The position numbers were made by a program, and so were the translations under genes. From assembly GCF_009498455.1 (NCBI RefSeq), contig NZ_CP045644.1:2297001-2361000 (forward strand): a DNA stretch of 64,000 nt. The letters run 5' to 3'. The notes below the pieces were generated by a model, which had not been told where the DNA came from, did no database searches, and saw nothing but the letters and a program-made list of their open reading frames with translations. Numbering within the stretch: position 1 is the stretch's first letter; each line of letters starts with the position of its first letter. The stretch comes from Variovorax paradoxus (GTDB taxonomy: Bacteria > Pseudomonadota > Gammaproteobacteria > Burkholderiales > Burkholderiaceae_C). This document shows, piece after piece, positions 25,130 to 35,209 of this stretch.

Positions 25130-26125
25130 ATGCCTCACATCCTCGTCGACCACCTCCGCAAGACCTACAAGGTGTCCGAGCGCGACCCCGGTCTGCGCGG
25201 GGCGCTGCGCGGCTTGCTGCAGCGCCGCCACCGCACGGTGGAGGCGCTGTCGGACGTGTCGTTCGCGCTCGAGCGCGGCGAGCTGCTGGGCTTCATCGGG
25301 CCGAACGGTGCGGGCAAGTCGACCACCATCAAGATCCTGTCGGGCATCCTGCGGCCCGATGGCGGGCGCGTGGAAGTCGACGGCCGCGACCCCTTTGCCG
25401 ACCGCGAGCGGCATGTGGCGCGCATCGGCGTGGTCTTCGGCCAGCGCACGCAGCTGTGGTGGGACCTGCCCGTGGGCGACGGCTTCGATCTGCTGCGCGA
25501 CATCTACCGCGTCGATCCGCAGCGCTACCGCCGAACGCGCGACGAGCTGGTCGCGCTGCTGCACCTGGAGCGCGTGCTCGACCAACCCGTGCGCCAGCTC
25601 TCGCTGGGCCAGCGCATGCGCGCCGAGATTGCGGCGGCGCTGCTGCACGAGCCCGACCTCCTGTTCCTCGACGAGCCGACCATCGGCCTCGACGCGCCCT
25701 CGAAGCTCGCCGTGCGCGACTTCGTGCGGCGCGCCAACCGCGAGCGCGGCACCACCGTGCTGCTGACCACGCACGACATGCACGACATCGAAGCGTTGGC
25801 CCAGCGCGTGATCGTCATCGGCCACGGCCGCGTGCTGGCCGACAGCCCGGTCGAGGCGCTGCGCGCGCAGGTGCTGGCCGAGCGCCGGCTGGTGGTCGAC
25901 TTTGCGCAAGATGCCACGCTGCCCGCGCACGTCGATGGCGCCACGGTGCATTCGCGCGACGGCCAGACGCTGGTGCTCGACTTCGACCCCAAGCAGACCC
26001 CCGCCCCCGCGCTCATCGCCCGCATCGCCGGCGCGCACGCCGTGGAAGACATCCGCCTTGAAGGCCTCGCGATCGAAGCCGTGATCGCGCGCTTCTACGC
26101 CATGCACGGAGCGGGCGAGGCGTGA
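25130..26125 (+). CDS. ABC-2 exporter ATP-binding protein
   Basis: A 331-residue cytosolic ATPase. Walker A GPNGAGKSTTIK is near residue 63, the signature is the variant LSLGQRMRAE, and Walker B is LLFLDEPTIGLD, followed by the switch TTHDMHD. The LSLGQR variant and the long C-terminal domain are typical of the COG4586 group that pairs with two ABC-2 permeases, which follow directly. It probably energises export of an unidentified substrate. The stop overlaps the GTG of the next gene. Confidence 0.9.
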   Translation: MPHILVDHLRKTYKVSERDPGLRGALRGLLQRRHRTVEALSDVSFALERGELLGFIGPNGAGKSTTIKILSGILRPDGGRVEVDGRDPFADRERHVARIGVVFGQRTQLWWDLPVGDGFDLLRDIYRVDPQRYRRTRDELVALLHLERVLDQPVRQLSLGQRMRAEIAAALLHEPDLLFLDEPTIGLDAPSKLAVRDFVRRANRERGTTVLLTTHDMHDIEALAQRVIVIGHGRVLADSPVEALRAQVLAERRLVVDFAQDATLPAHVDGATVHSRDGQTLVLDFDPKQTPAPALIARIAGAHAVEDIRLEGLAIEAVIARFYAMHGAGEA

Positions 26126-26976
26126 GGCCCGCCATGGGCCCGCGCGACCTCGCCCGGCCGTATGTCGCGGCGTTCGTCTCGCGCTTTCTGCAGATGCTGC
26201 AGTACCGCACGGCGGCGCTCGCAGGCTTTGCCACGCAGTGCTGGTGGGGCGGCATCAAGGTGATGGTGTTCGCCGCGTTCTACAGCGGCAGCGCCATCGC
26301 GGGCGCGGCCTCGTCGATGTCGCTGGCCCAGGCCATCACCTACACCTGGCTCGCGCAAGGTTTGCTGGTGCTGATGCCCTGGCTCGGCGACCCCGAAGTG
26401 GCGCAGGCCGCGCGCACCGGCGCGGTCGCCTACGACCGGCTCCGCCCGGTGGATGCGTACGCGCTGTGGTTCGCGCGCACGGCGGGTTGGATCGCAGCGC
26501 GCCTGTTGCCGCGCGTGGCGCTGATGGCGGCCTTCGCGGCGGTCGCGCTGCCGCTGGTGGGGCTGGGCGACTGGGCCTGGCAGCTGCCCGTGAATGCCGT
26601 GGCCGGCGCGGCATTCCTGCTGTCGGTGGTGCTCGGCCTCCTGCTCTCGACCGCGATGGTGATGCTGCTCAACGTGGCGACCACGGCCGCGCTCAACGAG
26701 CGCGGCATCCAGGCGGTGGCGACGCCCGTGGTCATCGTGTTCTCCGGCAACCTGCTGCCGCTGGCGCTGCTGCCCGACGCCTGGCAGACCGCGCTGCTGG
26801 TGCAGCCGCTGGCCGGGCTGATCGACATTCCGGCGCGACTGTACTTCGGGCAGTTGAGCGGCTGGCATGCGCTGGGTGGCCTGGGCCTGCAGTGCTTCTG
26901 GATCGTCGCGCTGGTGGCGTTCGGGAAGGTGACGATGGGGCGCACGATGCGCAGTCTGCAGGTGCAGGGTGGTTAA
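26122..26976 (+). CDS. ABC-2 type exporter permease, first
   Basis: A 284-residue inner-membrane protein with about six hydrophobic segments, of the ABC-2 family found with COG4586 ATPases. Starts like ARPYVAAFVSRFLQMLQYR are typical of these permeases. The GTG at 26122 overlaps the ATPase stop by 4 bp; an ATG at 26134 is an alternative. Together with the permease at 27280 it probably forms the membrane half of an exporter, but the two genes are separated by a palindromic element. Confidence 0.85.
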   Translation: MRPAMGPRDLARPYVAAFVSRFLQMLQYRTAALAGFATQCWWGGIKVMVFAAFYSGSAIAGAASSMSLAQAITYTWLAQGLLVLMPWLGDPEVAQAARTGAVAYDRLRPVDAYALWFARTAGWIAARLLPRVALMAAFAAVALPLVGLGDWAWQLPVNAVAGAAFLLSVVLGLLLSTAMVMLLNVATTAALNERGIQAVATPVVIVFSGNLLPLALLPDAWQTALLVQPLAGLIDIPARLYFGQLSGWHALGGLGLQCFWIVALVAFGKVTMGRTMRSLQVQGG

Positions 26977-26983
26977 GGTGCAG

Positions 26984-27251
26984 CGCTGTTCAGGGCGCAC
27001 TCACGCCGACGGGGAGCCTTGCTCCGCGAATGTCCTCCGCCCTTCGGGCTCCCCCTTAATTGCGCTGCGCAAGGCACCCCATCGACGTGAGCGGTGGACA
27101 GTGCGGTCGTTGATCGACCCGCACAACGACCGCGCTCAGCGGGCGCAGGACACTGGGTGCTTCCCGCAGCGAAATCAAGGAGGAGGGCGAAGCCCGGGGG
27201 ACATTCGCGGAGGGAAGTACCCGGTGGCCTGTGCACGCGCCCTGAACAGCG
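26984..27251. repeat. 268-bp imperfect palindromic element in the exporter operon
   Basis: Left arm 26984-27069 and right arm 27165-27251 are inverted copies. They match exactly over CGCTGTTCAGGGCGC at the outer ends, over CTCCGCGAATGTCC in the middle and over CGCTGCG at the inner ends, with diverged sequence between. Within the 95-bp centre GCGGTCGTT (27103-27111) and AACGACCGC (27125-27133) form another perfect stem. Short open frames cross it but none resembles a protein. It fills almost the whole gap between two permease genes. A transcript would fold into one long hairpin. Probably a dispersed non-autonomous repeat. Confidence 0.7.
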
Positions 27252-27279
27252 GCAAACCAAGCCAAGAGAGCCACTGAAG

Positions 27280-28083
27280 ATGGGCGCGCTTCCCCTTTTC
27301 TTCCGCCTCATGGCCGCGTCCATCAGCGGCCAGGCGCGATACCCCGCATCAGCTTTGCTGCTCACCATCGGCCAGTTCCTCGGCACAGGCATCGAGGTGG
27401 TCGCCGTCTGGGCCCTGTTCCATCGCTTCGGCGAGGTGCAGGGCTGGGGCATCGGCGAGGTCGCGCTGTTCTATGGGCTGGTGAACTGCATGTTCGCCCT
27501 TGCCGACGCGCTGGGTCGCGGCTTCGACGTGCTGGGCACCGAGTTCCTGCGCACCGGCACTTTTGATCGATTGCTGCTGCGCCCACGTCCGCTCGCGTTG
27601 CAGCTCATGGGCCACGACGTGCGCATCAGCCGATTGGGCCGCCTGCTGCAGGGCCTGCTGGTGCTGGCCTTCGCGACCGTGCAGGCCGACATCGCGTGGA
27701 CGCCAAGCGCCGTGGCCGTCGCGCTGTTCGCCATGGCCGGCGGCATCGCGCTGTTCCTCGGCATCCTCGTGCTGCAGGGCACGCTGTCGTTCTGGACCGT
27801 CGAGAGCCTGGAGATTGCCAACGTGCTCACCTATGGCGGTGTGCAGGCGGCGCAGTACCCGCTGGCGCTCTATGCGCAGTGGTTCCGCCGTGTGCTGACG
27901 TTCATCGTGCCGCTGGCCTGCGTGGCGTACTACCCGGTGCTGGCGATTCTGGGCAAGCCCGACCCGCTGGGCGCGCCGGCCTGGGTGGGGTGGGTGTCGC
28001 CGCTCGCGGGCTTCGTGTTCCTCGCGGCGGCGTTCGGTGCGTGGCGCATCGGGCTGCGCCACTACACCTCGTCGGGCAGCTGA
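27280..28083 (+). CDS. ABC-2 type exporter permease, second
   Basis: A 267-residue inner-membrane protein of the COG3694 type, with about six hydrophobic segments. FDRLLLRPRPLALQLMGHD is a conserved cytoplasmic segment in this family. It should be the partner of the ATPase and permease at 25130-26976. The ATG at 27280 lies 28 bp after the right end of the palindromic element and is preceded by the weak AGAGAG. The gene stops exactly where the convergent prfC gene stops, with no gap. Confidence 0.85.
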   Translation: MGALPLFFRLMAASISGQARYPASALLLTIGQFLGTGIEVVAVWALFHRFGEVQGWGIGEVALFYGLVNCMFALADALGRGFDVLGTEFLRTGTFDRLLLRPRPLALQLMGHDVRISRLGRLLQGLLVLAFATVQADIAWTPSAVAVALFAMAGGIALFLGILVLQGTLSFWTVESLEIANVLTYGGVQAAQYPLALYAQWFRRVLTFIVPLACVAYYPVLAILGKPDPLGAPAWVGWVSPLAGFVFLAAAFGAWRIGLRHYTSSGS

Positions 28084-29721
28084 TCAGCCTGCGCTTTGCA
28101 GCGCCAGCCCCGCGTGCTCGCGCAGCGGATGGAAGTGGATCTTCGGAAAACGCTCCTGCGCCAATCGCACGTCGTACGGCGAGGTGCACAAAAAGGCCAG
28201 CGTGTCGGCCGCGTCCTTGGCCATGCGCACCGGGTACGCATGGACGAACTCGCGCAGCTCGGCCGGGGTGTCGGCCGTGATCCAGCGCGCGCCCGTGTAC
28301 TGGCAACCTTCGAGCCGCACGTCGGCGTCGTACTCGGCCTTCAGGCGGTGCTGCACCACTTCGAACTGCAGCTGGCCGACGGCGCCCAGCAGCATCGGGC
28401 CGCCGACCTCGGGGCGGAAGACCTGGATCGCGCCTTCCTCGCCGAGCTGGGCCAGCCCCTGCTGCAGCTGCTTGGTGCGCAGCGGGTTCTTCAGGATGAC
28501 GGTCATGAACAGCTCGGGCGCGAAGAAGGGCAGTCCGGTGAACTGCAGGTTCGCGCCGTCGGTGATGGTGTCGCCCAGCTGCACGCCGCCGTGCGTGGTG
28601 AAGCCCACGATGTCGCCGGCGTAGGCCTCTTCGACCGCCTCGCGGCGCTGGCTCATGAAGGTCACGACGCTGGTGGGGCGCAGCTCCTTCGACGTGCGCT
28701 GCACCTTGAGCTTCATGCCCGGCGTGTACTTGCCCGAGGCCATGCGCACGAAGGCGATGCGGTCGCGGTGGTTGGCGTCCATGTTGGCCTGCACCTTGAA
28801 GACCACGCCCGCGAAGTCCTTGTCCTCGGGCTGGATCTCTTTCACCACCGGCTGGCGGTTGACCAGCGTGGTGCTGGTGCGCGACTGCGGTTGCGGCGCC
28901 AGGTCGACCAGCGCGTCGAGCACTTCCATCACGCCGAAGTTGTTCACGCCGGAGCCGAAGAACACGGGCGTCTGCTTGCCGGCCAGGAAGGCCTCGCGGT
29001 CCCAGGTGGGGGAGGCGCCGGTGGCGAGTTCCATGCTTTCCATGGCGTGCTCGAAGTCGGCGCCGAAGCGCTTCGTGAGCGTGTCGCGCTCGCTCAGCGG
29101 GATGGTCTCGAAGTCGTGCGGCAGCCGCTCGCTGCCCGACTCGAACACCGTCATCGCCTGCGTGCGCAGGTTCATGATGCCGCGGAAGCTCTTGCCCTGG
29201 CCCACGGGCCAGGTCATGGGCACGCAGGGCATGCCGAGTTCGCGCTCCACCTCGTCGAGGATGTCCAGCGGCTCGCGCACTTCGCGGTCCATCTTGTTGA
29301 CGAAGGTGATGATGGGCGTGTCGCGCTGGCGGCAGACCTCGATCAGCCGGCGCGTCTGCGCTTCCACGCCGTTGGCCGCGTCGATCACCATCAGCGCCGA
29401 GTCGACGGCGGTGAGCACGCGGTAGGTGTCTTCCGAGAAGTCCTTGTGGCCGGGGGTGTCGAGCAGGTTGATCACGTGCTCGCGGTACACCATCTGCATC
29501 ACCGACGAGGCCACCGAGATGCCGCGCTGCTTCTCGATTTCCATCCAGTCGGAGGTGGCGTGGCGCGAGGCCTTGCGAGCCTTCACCGAGCCGGCGATCT
29601 GGATCGCGCCCGAGAACAGCAGCAGTTTTTCGGTCAGCGTGGTCTTGCCGGCGTCAGGGTGGGAAATGATCGCGAAGGTGCGACGGCGGCGGGTTTCGGC
29701 GAGAAAAGACAAGGTGGGCAA
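28084..29721 (-). CDS. prfC: peptide chain release factor 3
   Basis: A GTPase of about 545 residues that recycles RF1 and RF2 after translation termination. Near the N-terminus the G1 motif is SHPDAGKTTL, followed by the G2/switch region, G3 DTPGHKDF and G4 NKMD. The RF3-specific SDWMEIEKQRGISVASSVM is present. No ATG stands near the conserved start. I chose the TTG at 29721, which gives LPTLSFLAETRRRRTFAI; the TTG at 29712 is equally plausible, and a TTG at 29772 would add 17 unmatched residues. The rare start may keep synthesis low. Confidence 0.92.
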   Translation of the reverse strand: MPTLSFLAETRRRRTFAIISHPDAGKTTLTEKLLLFSGAIQIAGSVKARKASRHATSDWMEIEKQRGISVASSVMQMVYREHVINLLDTPGHKDFSEDTYRVLTAVDSALMVIDAANGVEAQTRRLIEVCRQRDTPIITFVNKMDREVREPLDILDEVERELGMPCVPMTWPVGQGKSFRGIMNLRTQAMTVFESGSERLPHDFETIPLSERDTLTKRFGADFEHAMESMELATGASPTWDREAFLAGKQTPVFFGSGVNNFGVMEVLDALVDLAPQPQSRTSTTLVNRQPVVKEIQPEDKDFAGVVFKVQANMDANHRDRIAFVRMASGKYTPGMKLKVQRTSKELRPTSVVTFMSQRREAVEEAYAGDIVGFTTHGGVQLGDTITDGANLQFTGLPFFAPELFMTVILKNPLRTKQLQQGLAQLGEEGAIQVFRPEVGGPMLLGAVGQLQFEVVQHRLKAEYDADVRLEGCQYTGARWITADTPAELREFVHAYPVRMAKDAADTLAFLCTSPYDVRLAQERFPKIHFHPLREHAGLALQSAG

Positions 29722-29788
29722 TCTGCAGGGGAATCCCCCGATTTTAGGAGGCCGCCCCGCAATCCTCCTCAATCCCCTGCCGATGGGC

Positions 29789-30388
29789 CTAAAACGCCTC
29801 CGTCACCCCGTACGCCCGCATCTGCGCCTCGACCTGCGCCGCGTCCTGGCTCAGCACCACGAGGTCGTGCGCCTTGCCCTCGCGGTCCTTCACGTGGCGG
29901 GTCAGCAGGGCCTCGGGCCGGAAGCCCAGGGCCTGGAAGACGGCGATGGCGCCGCGCTGGTCGACGGTCATCTGGGCGACGATCTTTTCGTGCCCGTGCG
30001 CGAAGGCCAGCGCGCAGCCTTCTTGCGCGAGCTGCTGGCCCAGGCCGCCGCCGCGCAGCGTGGGCGAGACCAGCACGCGCAGCTCGGCCACGTGGCCCGA
30101 CCACGAGTGCGGGTCGCGGATGACGGCGGCGCAGCCCAGCACGGCGCCATTGCGCACGGCGAGCACGCTGTCGATGTCGCCGCGCTCGATGGCGCGGACC
30201 CAGGCGGCCATCACCTTGGGCTCGGTGATGTCGCGCGGCAGAAAGAGCAGGTCGTGCGCCGGCAGCGCCTGCGCGAAGGCGAGCACGGCGGGGGCGTCGG
30301 CGCCGGTCATGAGGCGCAGGGCGATGTCGCCGTCCGCGTGGGCGACGGTGCGCGGGTAGGTGCGGGAAGAAGAGGCGGTCATGGGCAT
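29789..30388 (-). CDS. GNAT-family N-acetyltransferase
   Basis: A 199-residue cytosolic acetyltransferase. The fold is seen from HVAELRVLVSPTLRGGGLGQQLAQEG near residues 100-125, where RGGGLG is the acetyl-CoA pyrophosphate loop, and from FQALGFRPEA towards the end. Substrate unknown. It lies 19 bp after the phaC stop on the same strand and could be read from the PHA operon. A second Met at residue 3 is a possible start. Confidence 0.82.
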   Translation of the reverse strand: MPMTASSSRTYPRTVAHADGDIALRLMTGADAPAVLAFAQALPAHDLLFLPRDITEPKVMAAWVRAIERGDIDSVLAVRNGAVLGCAAVIRDPHSWSGHVAELRVLVSPTLRGGGLGQQLAQEGCALAFAHGHEKIVAQMTVDQRGAIAVFQALGFRPEALLTRHVKDREGKAHDLVVLSQDAAQVEAQMRAYGVTEAF

Positions 30389-30407
30389 GAGGTGAGGGTT
30401 GTGTTCG

Positions 30408-31463
30408 TCAGATGGAGCGCACGCCCAGCCATTCGTCGAGCTTGGGCCACAGCCGCCGCACGGCGTTGGTGCCGGCCGCCAGGCTGACGTGGCCGCCCTT
30501 GAGCACCACCTCTTCCTTGTCGGTGGAGCCGATGCCGGCGATCAGCGGCTGCCCCGCCTCGTAGGGCACGATGTGGTCGTGCTGCGCGAGCGCGTGCAGC
30601 ACCGGCACGGTGATGTTCTTCAGCAGCACCTTGCGCCCGCCGAGCACCAGCGCGCCCTTGTGCAGCTTGTTGTCCCACATGAGCTCCTTCACGGTCTGGC
30701 GGAAGTACTCGCCGGCCAGCGGCAGCATCTCGGCGCCCCAGCGGTCGAACATGCGGTACGACTTGACGAACTCGTCGTTGGCCATGTTGTCCCACAGCTG
30801 CACCAGCCCGGCGCCGCGCCCGGCGGGGCGCAGCATGTCGAAGGAGGCGAACAACATCTCGGGCGGCACGTTGCCGACGGTGTCGATGAGGCGGTCGACG
30901 TCGAAATAGCGCCGATCGGACCACGCATGGAACAGCGTCATGCGGCTGAAGTCGATCGGCGTGGTGAAGAGCGCCAGGTTCTTCATCGGCCCGTCGGGGT
31001 GCAGTGCGGCGTACAGCGTGGAGAGCACGCCGCCCATGCAGTAGCCGGCGAGGGTCACGTCTTCTTCGCCCGAGTCTTCCTGCACGCGGCGGATCGAATC
31101 GGGAATGAAGTCGAGCACGTAATCTTCGATGCGCAGGCGCTTCTCGTCGGGGCGCGGCGCGTTCCAGTCCATCACGTAGACGTCGTAGCCCTTGAGCAGC
31201 AGGTACTCGACCATGCTCTGGCCCGGCGCGAGGTCGAAGATGTAGGCGCGGTTGGTGGTGGCCATCACCATGAGCACCGGCACGCGGTAGATCTCGTCGA
31301 CCATCGGGCGGTAGTGGTACAGGCTCAGCGTGCCGCGCCGGTAGATCTCGTCCTTGGGCGTGAGGCCGACGGCGGGTGCGGTCGAGGTGAGGAAGTCGAG
31401 CCCCTTGATGTTGCGCTGGATGGTGCGCTCGATCTCGCCGCGGATGTCGGGCAGCGCGCTCAT
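30408..31463 (-). CDS. phaC: polyhydroxyalkanoate synthase, class III-like PhaC
   Basis: A 351-residue alpha/beta-hydrolase-fold polymerase that joins (R)-3-hydroxyacyl-CoA units into polyester. The lipase-like box GYCMGG lies at residues 140-145 with nucleophile Cys142, the Asp in LAQHDHIVP, and the His in LKGGHVSLAAG. The short length, lack of the long N-terminal domain of class I enzymes, and coupling to a PhaE-like gene point to class III. The start ATG overlaps the stop of the PhaE-like gene (ATGA). Class III enzymes act as PhaC-PhaE complexes on granules. Confidence 0.87.
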   Translation of the reverse strand: MSALPDIRGEIERTIQRNIKGLDFLTSTAPAVGLTPKDEIYRRGTLSLYHYRPMVDEIYRVPVLMVMATTNRAYIFDLAPGQSMVEYLLLKGYDVYVMDWNAPRPDEKRLRIEDYVLDFIPDSIRRVQEDSGEEDVTLAGYCMGGVLSTLYAALHPDGPMKNLALFTTPIDFSRMTLFHAWSDRRYFDVDRLIDTVGNVPPEMLFASFDMLRPAGRGAGLVQLWDNMANDEFVKSYRMFDRWGAEMLPLAGEYFRQTVKELMWDNKLHKGALVLGGRKVLLKNITVPVLHALAQHDHIVPYEAGQPLIAGIGSTDKEEVVLKGGHVSLAAGTNAVRRLWPKLDEWLGVRSI

Positions 31464-31906
31464 GGGCGGTGCTTTCCGGTGGGGCGTTTCTTTGGGGCGG
31501 CGGCTTTGACAGGTGGGATCGGCGCCGCCGCGGGCGGCTGCCTGGTGCGACGTGGCCGGGGCGACGCGGTGGCGGCATCGGCGGTCCGCGCTGTCCGCGC
31601 AGCAGGTCCGGCCCCGCCTTCCAGCGCGCGGCGAATGCCCGCCAGGTGGTCGTCGATGCGGTGCAGCTGTTCGCCCAGCGCCTGCAGGTCGCCGCGCGTC
31701 GGCAGGTTCAGCAGCGTGAGGTAGCGCGCCATCAGGTCGCCCAGCGCCTTCTGCGCGGTGAGCGAGGCGTTCATGCCGCCATGCATGCCTTGTCGGAACG
31801 GGTCCGACGCCATGGTTTCGTTGGCGAATTCGTTGGTGCTTTTTTCCCACTGGGCCGTGAGCTCGCGCCACATGGCCATGGGATCGAGGGACGGAAACTG
31901 GCTCAT
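31460..31906 (-). CDS. phaE: short PhaE-like subunit of PHA synthase
   Basis: A 148-residue protein. The first 95 residues are helical and resemble the PhaE region that contacts PhaC (WRELTAQWEKSTNEF, YLTLLNLPTRGDLQALGEQ, then HRIDDHLAGIRRALE). The last 50 residues are a basic Ala/Pro/Arg-rich tail that could bind polymer or nucleic acid. Known PhaE proteins are about twice as long, so this is a compact form, or another PHA-associated protein. Overlap with phaC indicates coupled translation. Confidence 0.65.
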   Translation of the reverse strand: MSQFPSLDPMAMWRELTAQWEKSTNEFANETMASDPFRQGMHGGMNASLTAQKALGDLMARYLTLLNLPTRGDLQALGEQLHRIDDHLAGIRRALEGGAGPAARTARTADAATASPRPRRTRQPPAAAPIPPVKAAAPKKRPTGKHRP

Positions 31907-31948
31907 CGAAACACCTCCGTCTGGGTTGGTCGTTGTCTCTTTTTTTCT

Positions 31949-32878
31949 TCAGTGATCGTCGCGCCGCGCTGCTCGTGCGGTGTGCGCGGCAATGGCCTCG
32001 GTGATCTGCGGCCACATCGCGATCGGCAGTGCGTGACCCATGCGCGGAATGCGCAGCAGCTTCGCACCGGGAATGGCCTCGGCCACGTCGATGCCGCAGG
32101 CCACGGGCACCAGCGGATCGACGTCGCCGTGGATCACCAGCGTGGGCACCTGCACCGCACGCAGCGCCGGCTTGCGGTTGCCCGACGCGAACACCGCCGC
32201 CAGCTGCCGCGCCACGCCGCCCGGGTTGAGGCCGCGCAAGAAAGCGAGCTGCGCGCGCCCGGCATCGCGTGCCTCGTCGAGCGGAAAGGCGTCGGGCCCG
32301 CGCAGCACGCGCCACACCTTCGCGTGGTGCGGAAGATAGGCCTCGAAGCTCGTCGGCGGGGGCGCGAACAGCACCGCCAGCGCCTCGGGCGTGGGCGGCG
32401 GCAGGGCCGGGTCGCCGGTGCTCGACATGATGCTGGTGAGCGAGCGCATCCGCTCCGGGTGATGGATGGCCATCTCCTGCCCGATGGCGCCGCCCATCGA
32501 CGCCCCGACGATGTGGGCGCGCGCGATGCCCAGCGCGTCGAGCAGGCCGACGCAATCGTCGGCCATGTCGCGCAGCGTGTAGGGCACCTGCAGCGGCCGG
32601 CCCGCCATGGCCTGCAGCATCAGGCCCTGGATGTCGGGCACGCCGGCGTGCGACAGGTGGGTGGAGTGGCCGATGTCGCGGTTGTCGAAGCGGATCACGT
32701 GGTGCCCGCCGGCCTGCGCCAGGCCGGCGCAGAACGCGTCGTCCCAGGCGACCATCTGGGCGCCGAGGCCCATGACCAGCAGCAGCGGCGGCGCCTCGGG
32801 GTCGCCGAAGCTGTCCCAGGCCAGGTCGATGCCGTTGGCGCGGGTGCGCCGTTCGGTGCGGGGTGGGACAGCGGTCAT
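31949..32878 (-). CDS. alpha/beta hydrolase, possible PHA oligomer or ester hydrolase
   Basis: A 309-residue cytosolic hydrolase. The nucleophile elbow is GASMGG near residue 125, with LLLVMGLGAQMVAWDD forming the oxyanion region, GDVDPLVP the acid loop and MGHALP the catalytic His. It stands between the phasin and PhaE-like genes on the same strand (gap 42 bp), so a role in PHA turnover is possible but unproven; similar proteins are common esterases. The ATG at 32878 begins the conserved fold. Confidence 0.8.
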   Translation of the reverse strand: MTAVPPRTERRTRANGIDLAWDSFGDPEAPPLLLVMGLGAQMVAWDDAFCAGLAQAGGHHVIRFDNRDIGHSTHLSHAGVPDIQGLMLQAMAGRPLQVPYTLRDMADDCVGLLDALGIARAHIVGASMGGAIGQEMAIHHPERMRSLTSIMSSTGDPALPPPTPEALAVLFAPPPTSFEAYLPHHAKVWRVLRGPDAFPLDEARDAGRAQLAFLRGLNPGGVARQLAAVFASGNRKPALRAVQVPTLVIHGDVDPLVPVACGIDVAEAIPGAKLLRIPRMGHALPIAMWPQITEAIAAHTARAARRDDH

Positions 32879-32891
32879 GCGGGCTGCTGTC

Positions 32892-33389
32892 TTACTTGCG
32901 CTGCAGCAGCTTCGTGACCTCGTCCACGTTGGACTGGATGCGCTGGCGCACCACGTCGAAGGCATCGGCCTGCGACTTGGCGGCCAGGGTGGCCAGCTCC
33001 TTGATGTCGTCGACGGCGCGCTGGAACGACTGGCGGCCCAGCTCGTCGAGCTTGGCCAGGTTTTCCTTCGGGTCCTTGCCGGGCATCGCCTTGGCGGCGG
33101 TCTGCCATTCGGCGATGGCGCTCTTGATCATCTCGGTCTGTCGCTGCACCACGGACTGCAGGCCCTGGTAGGACTTCTCGTTGGCTTGCATCAGCGCCTG
33201 CAGGTCCTTGCGGCCGCTGTCGAGCAGCTTGCCGGCGCTGCCGGTCAGGTCCAGGTTCTGCAGGCGCTCGGCCATGCCCTTGAGGTTCTTCATCGGGTCG
33301 AGCATGTCCGCGGCGGACGGCGCCGCCTGCTTCGCGCCGGCGCTGCTGGCGGTGGTTTTTTTCGCGGCGGCTTTCTTGGCAGTGGCCAT
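32892..33389 (-). CDS. phaP: phasin family protein
   Basis: A 165-residue helical protein that coats PHA granules. It opens with a Lys/Ala-rich tail (MATAKKAAAKKT) like the histone-like ends of some phasins. Amphipathic helices follow, with ANEKSYQGLQSVVQRQTEMI near the middle and FDVVRQRIQSNVDEVTKLL near the end, which matches the phasin pattern. The ATG at 33389 follows AGGAGA at a good distance. First gene of the PHA cluster, divergent from ahcY. Confidence 0.87.
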   Translation of the reverse strand: MATAKKAAAKKTTASSAGAKQAAPSAADMLDPMKNLKGMAERLQNLDLTGSAGKLLDSGRKDLQALMQANEKSYQGLQSVVQRQTEMIKSAIAEWQTAAKAMPGKDPKENLAKLDELGRQSFQRAVDDIKELATLAAKSQADAFDVVRQRIQSNVDEVTKLLQRK

Positions 33390-33597
33390 GGTGCGGAATC
33401 TCCTGTGTCGGGTGATGAAAACAATCGAACGGGTGGATGCAGGCAGCGGCCGGGCGGCCGGGGCCCGCCGCCACGATACGCCGCGTCGGCGCGGCCGAGG
33501 GCGGTCGAAGCGCGGATTTGCCTGCGGAGTTTCCCGAGGTGGCCCGTGCGACGCCGCGGCGCCCGCGCTTTCCGTGATGTGGGATGCCCCGGTCGAT

Positions 33598-33625
33598 TGG
33601 CGGGTGCGGCGGCCGCGACTACAAT
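33598..33625 (+). promoter_or_regulatory. sigma70-type promoter for ahcY
   Basis: TTGGCG (33598-33603) and TACAAT (33620-33625) are 16 bp apart. Transcription would start about 33632, at the edge of the riboswitch aptamer, which supports the call. Confidence 0.65.
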
Positions 33626-33630
33626 CCGGC

Positions 33631-33691
33631 GCTCCGAGGAGCGTTGCAGCGCCGTCAGGCGTGAGGCTCGGACCACATCGCAACCACGCTC
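33631..33691 (+). promoter_or_regulatory. S-adenosylhomocysteine (SAH) riboswitch
   Basis: The aptamer matches the SAH riboswitch layout. GAGCG (33639-33643) pairs with CGCTC (33687-33691) and TTGC (33644-33647) with GCAA (33680-33683). CGCC/GGCG (33650-33661) forms an internal hairpin, and TCCGAG (33633-33638) pairs with CTCGGA (33667-33672) as the pseudoknot. SAH riboswitches turn genes on when SAH accumulates. It sits directly ahead of ahcY, which removes SAH. Confidence 0.9.
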
Positions 33692-33717
33692 ACCCGCTGT
33701 TCTCGCGGTGAGTTTTT
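33689..33717 (+). terminator. riboswitch-controlled terminator ahead of ahcY
   Basis: CTCACCCGC (33689-33697) pairs with GCGGTGAG (33705-33712) with one bulge, followed by five T. Its first three bases are the 3' strand of the riboswitch P1 stem, so ligand-bound P1 and the terminator exclude each other. That predicts readthrough at high SAH. Confidence 0.8.
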
Positions 33718-33763
33718 CTTCCCCGTACGCAGTGGCATCTTTCAAACCAGTTTTGGAGTTCTC

Positions 33764-35203
<1,440 letters not shown>

Positions 35204-35209
35204 GCGTCC

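Noticed and set aside
26977..27279. Small protein genes within the palindromic element
   Set aside because: Short frames on both strands have no similarity and their codons follow the inverted-repeat symmetry.
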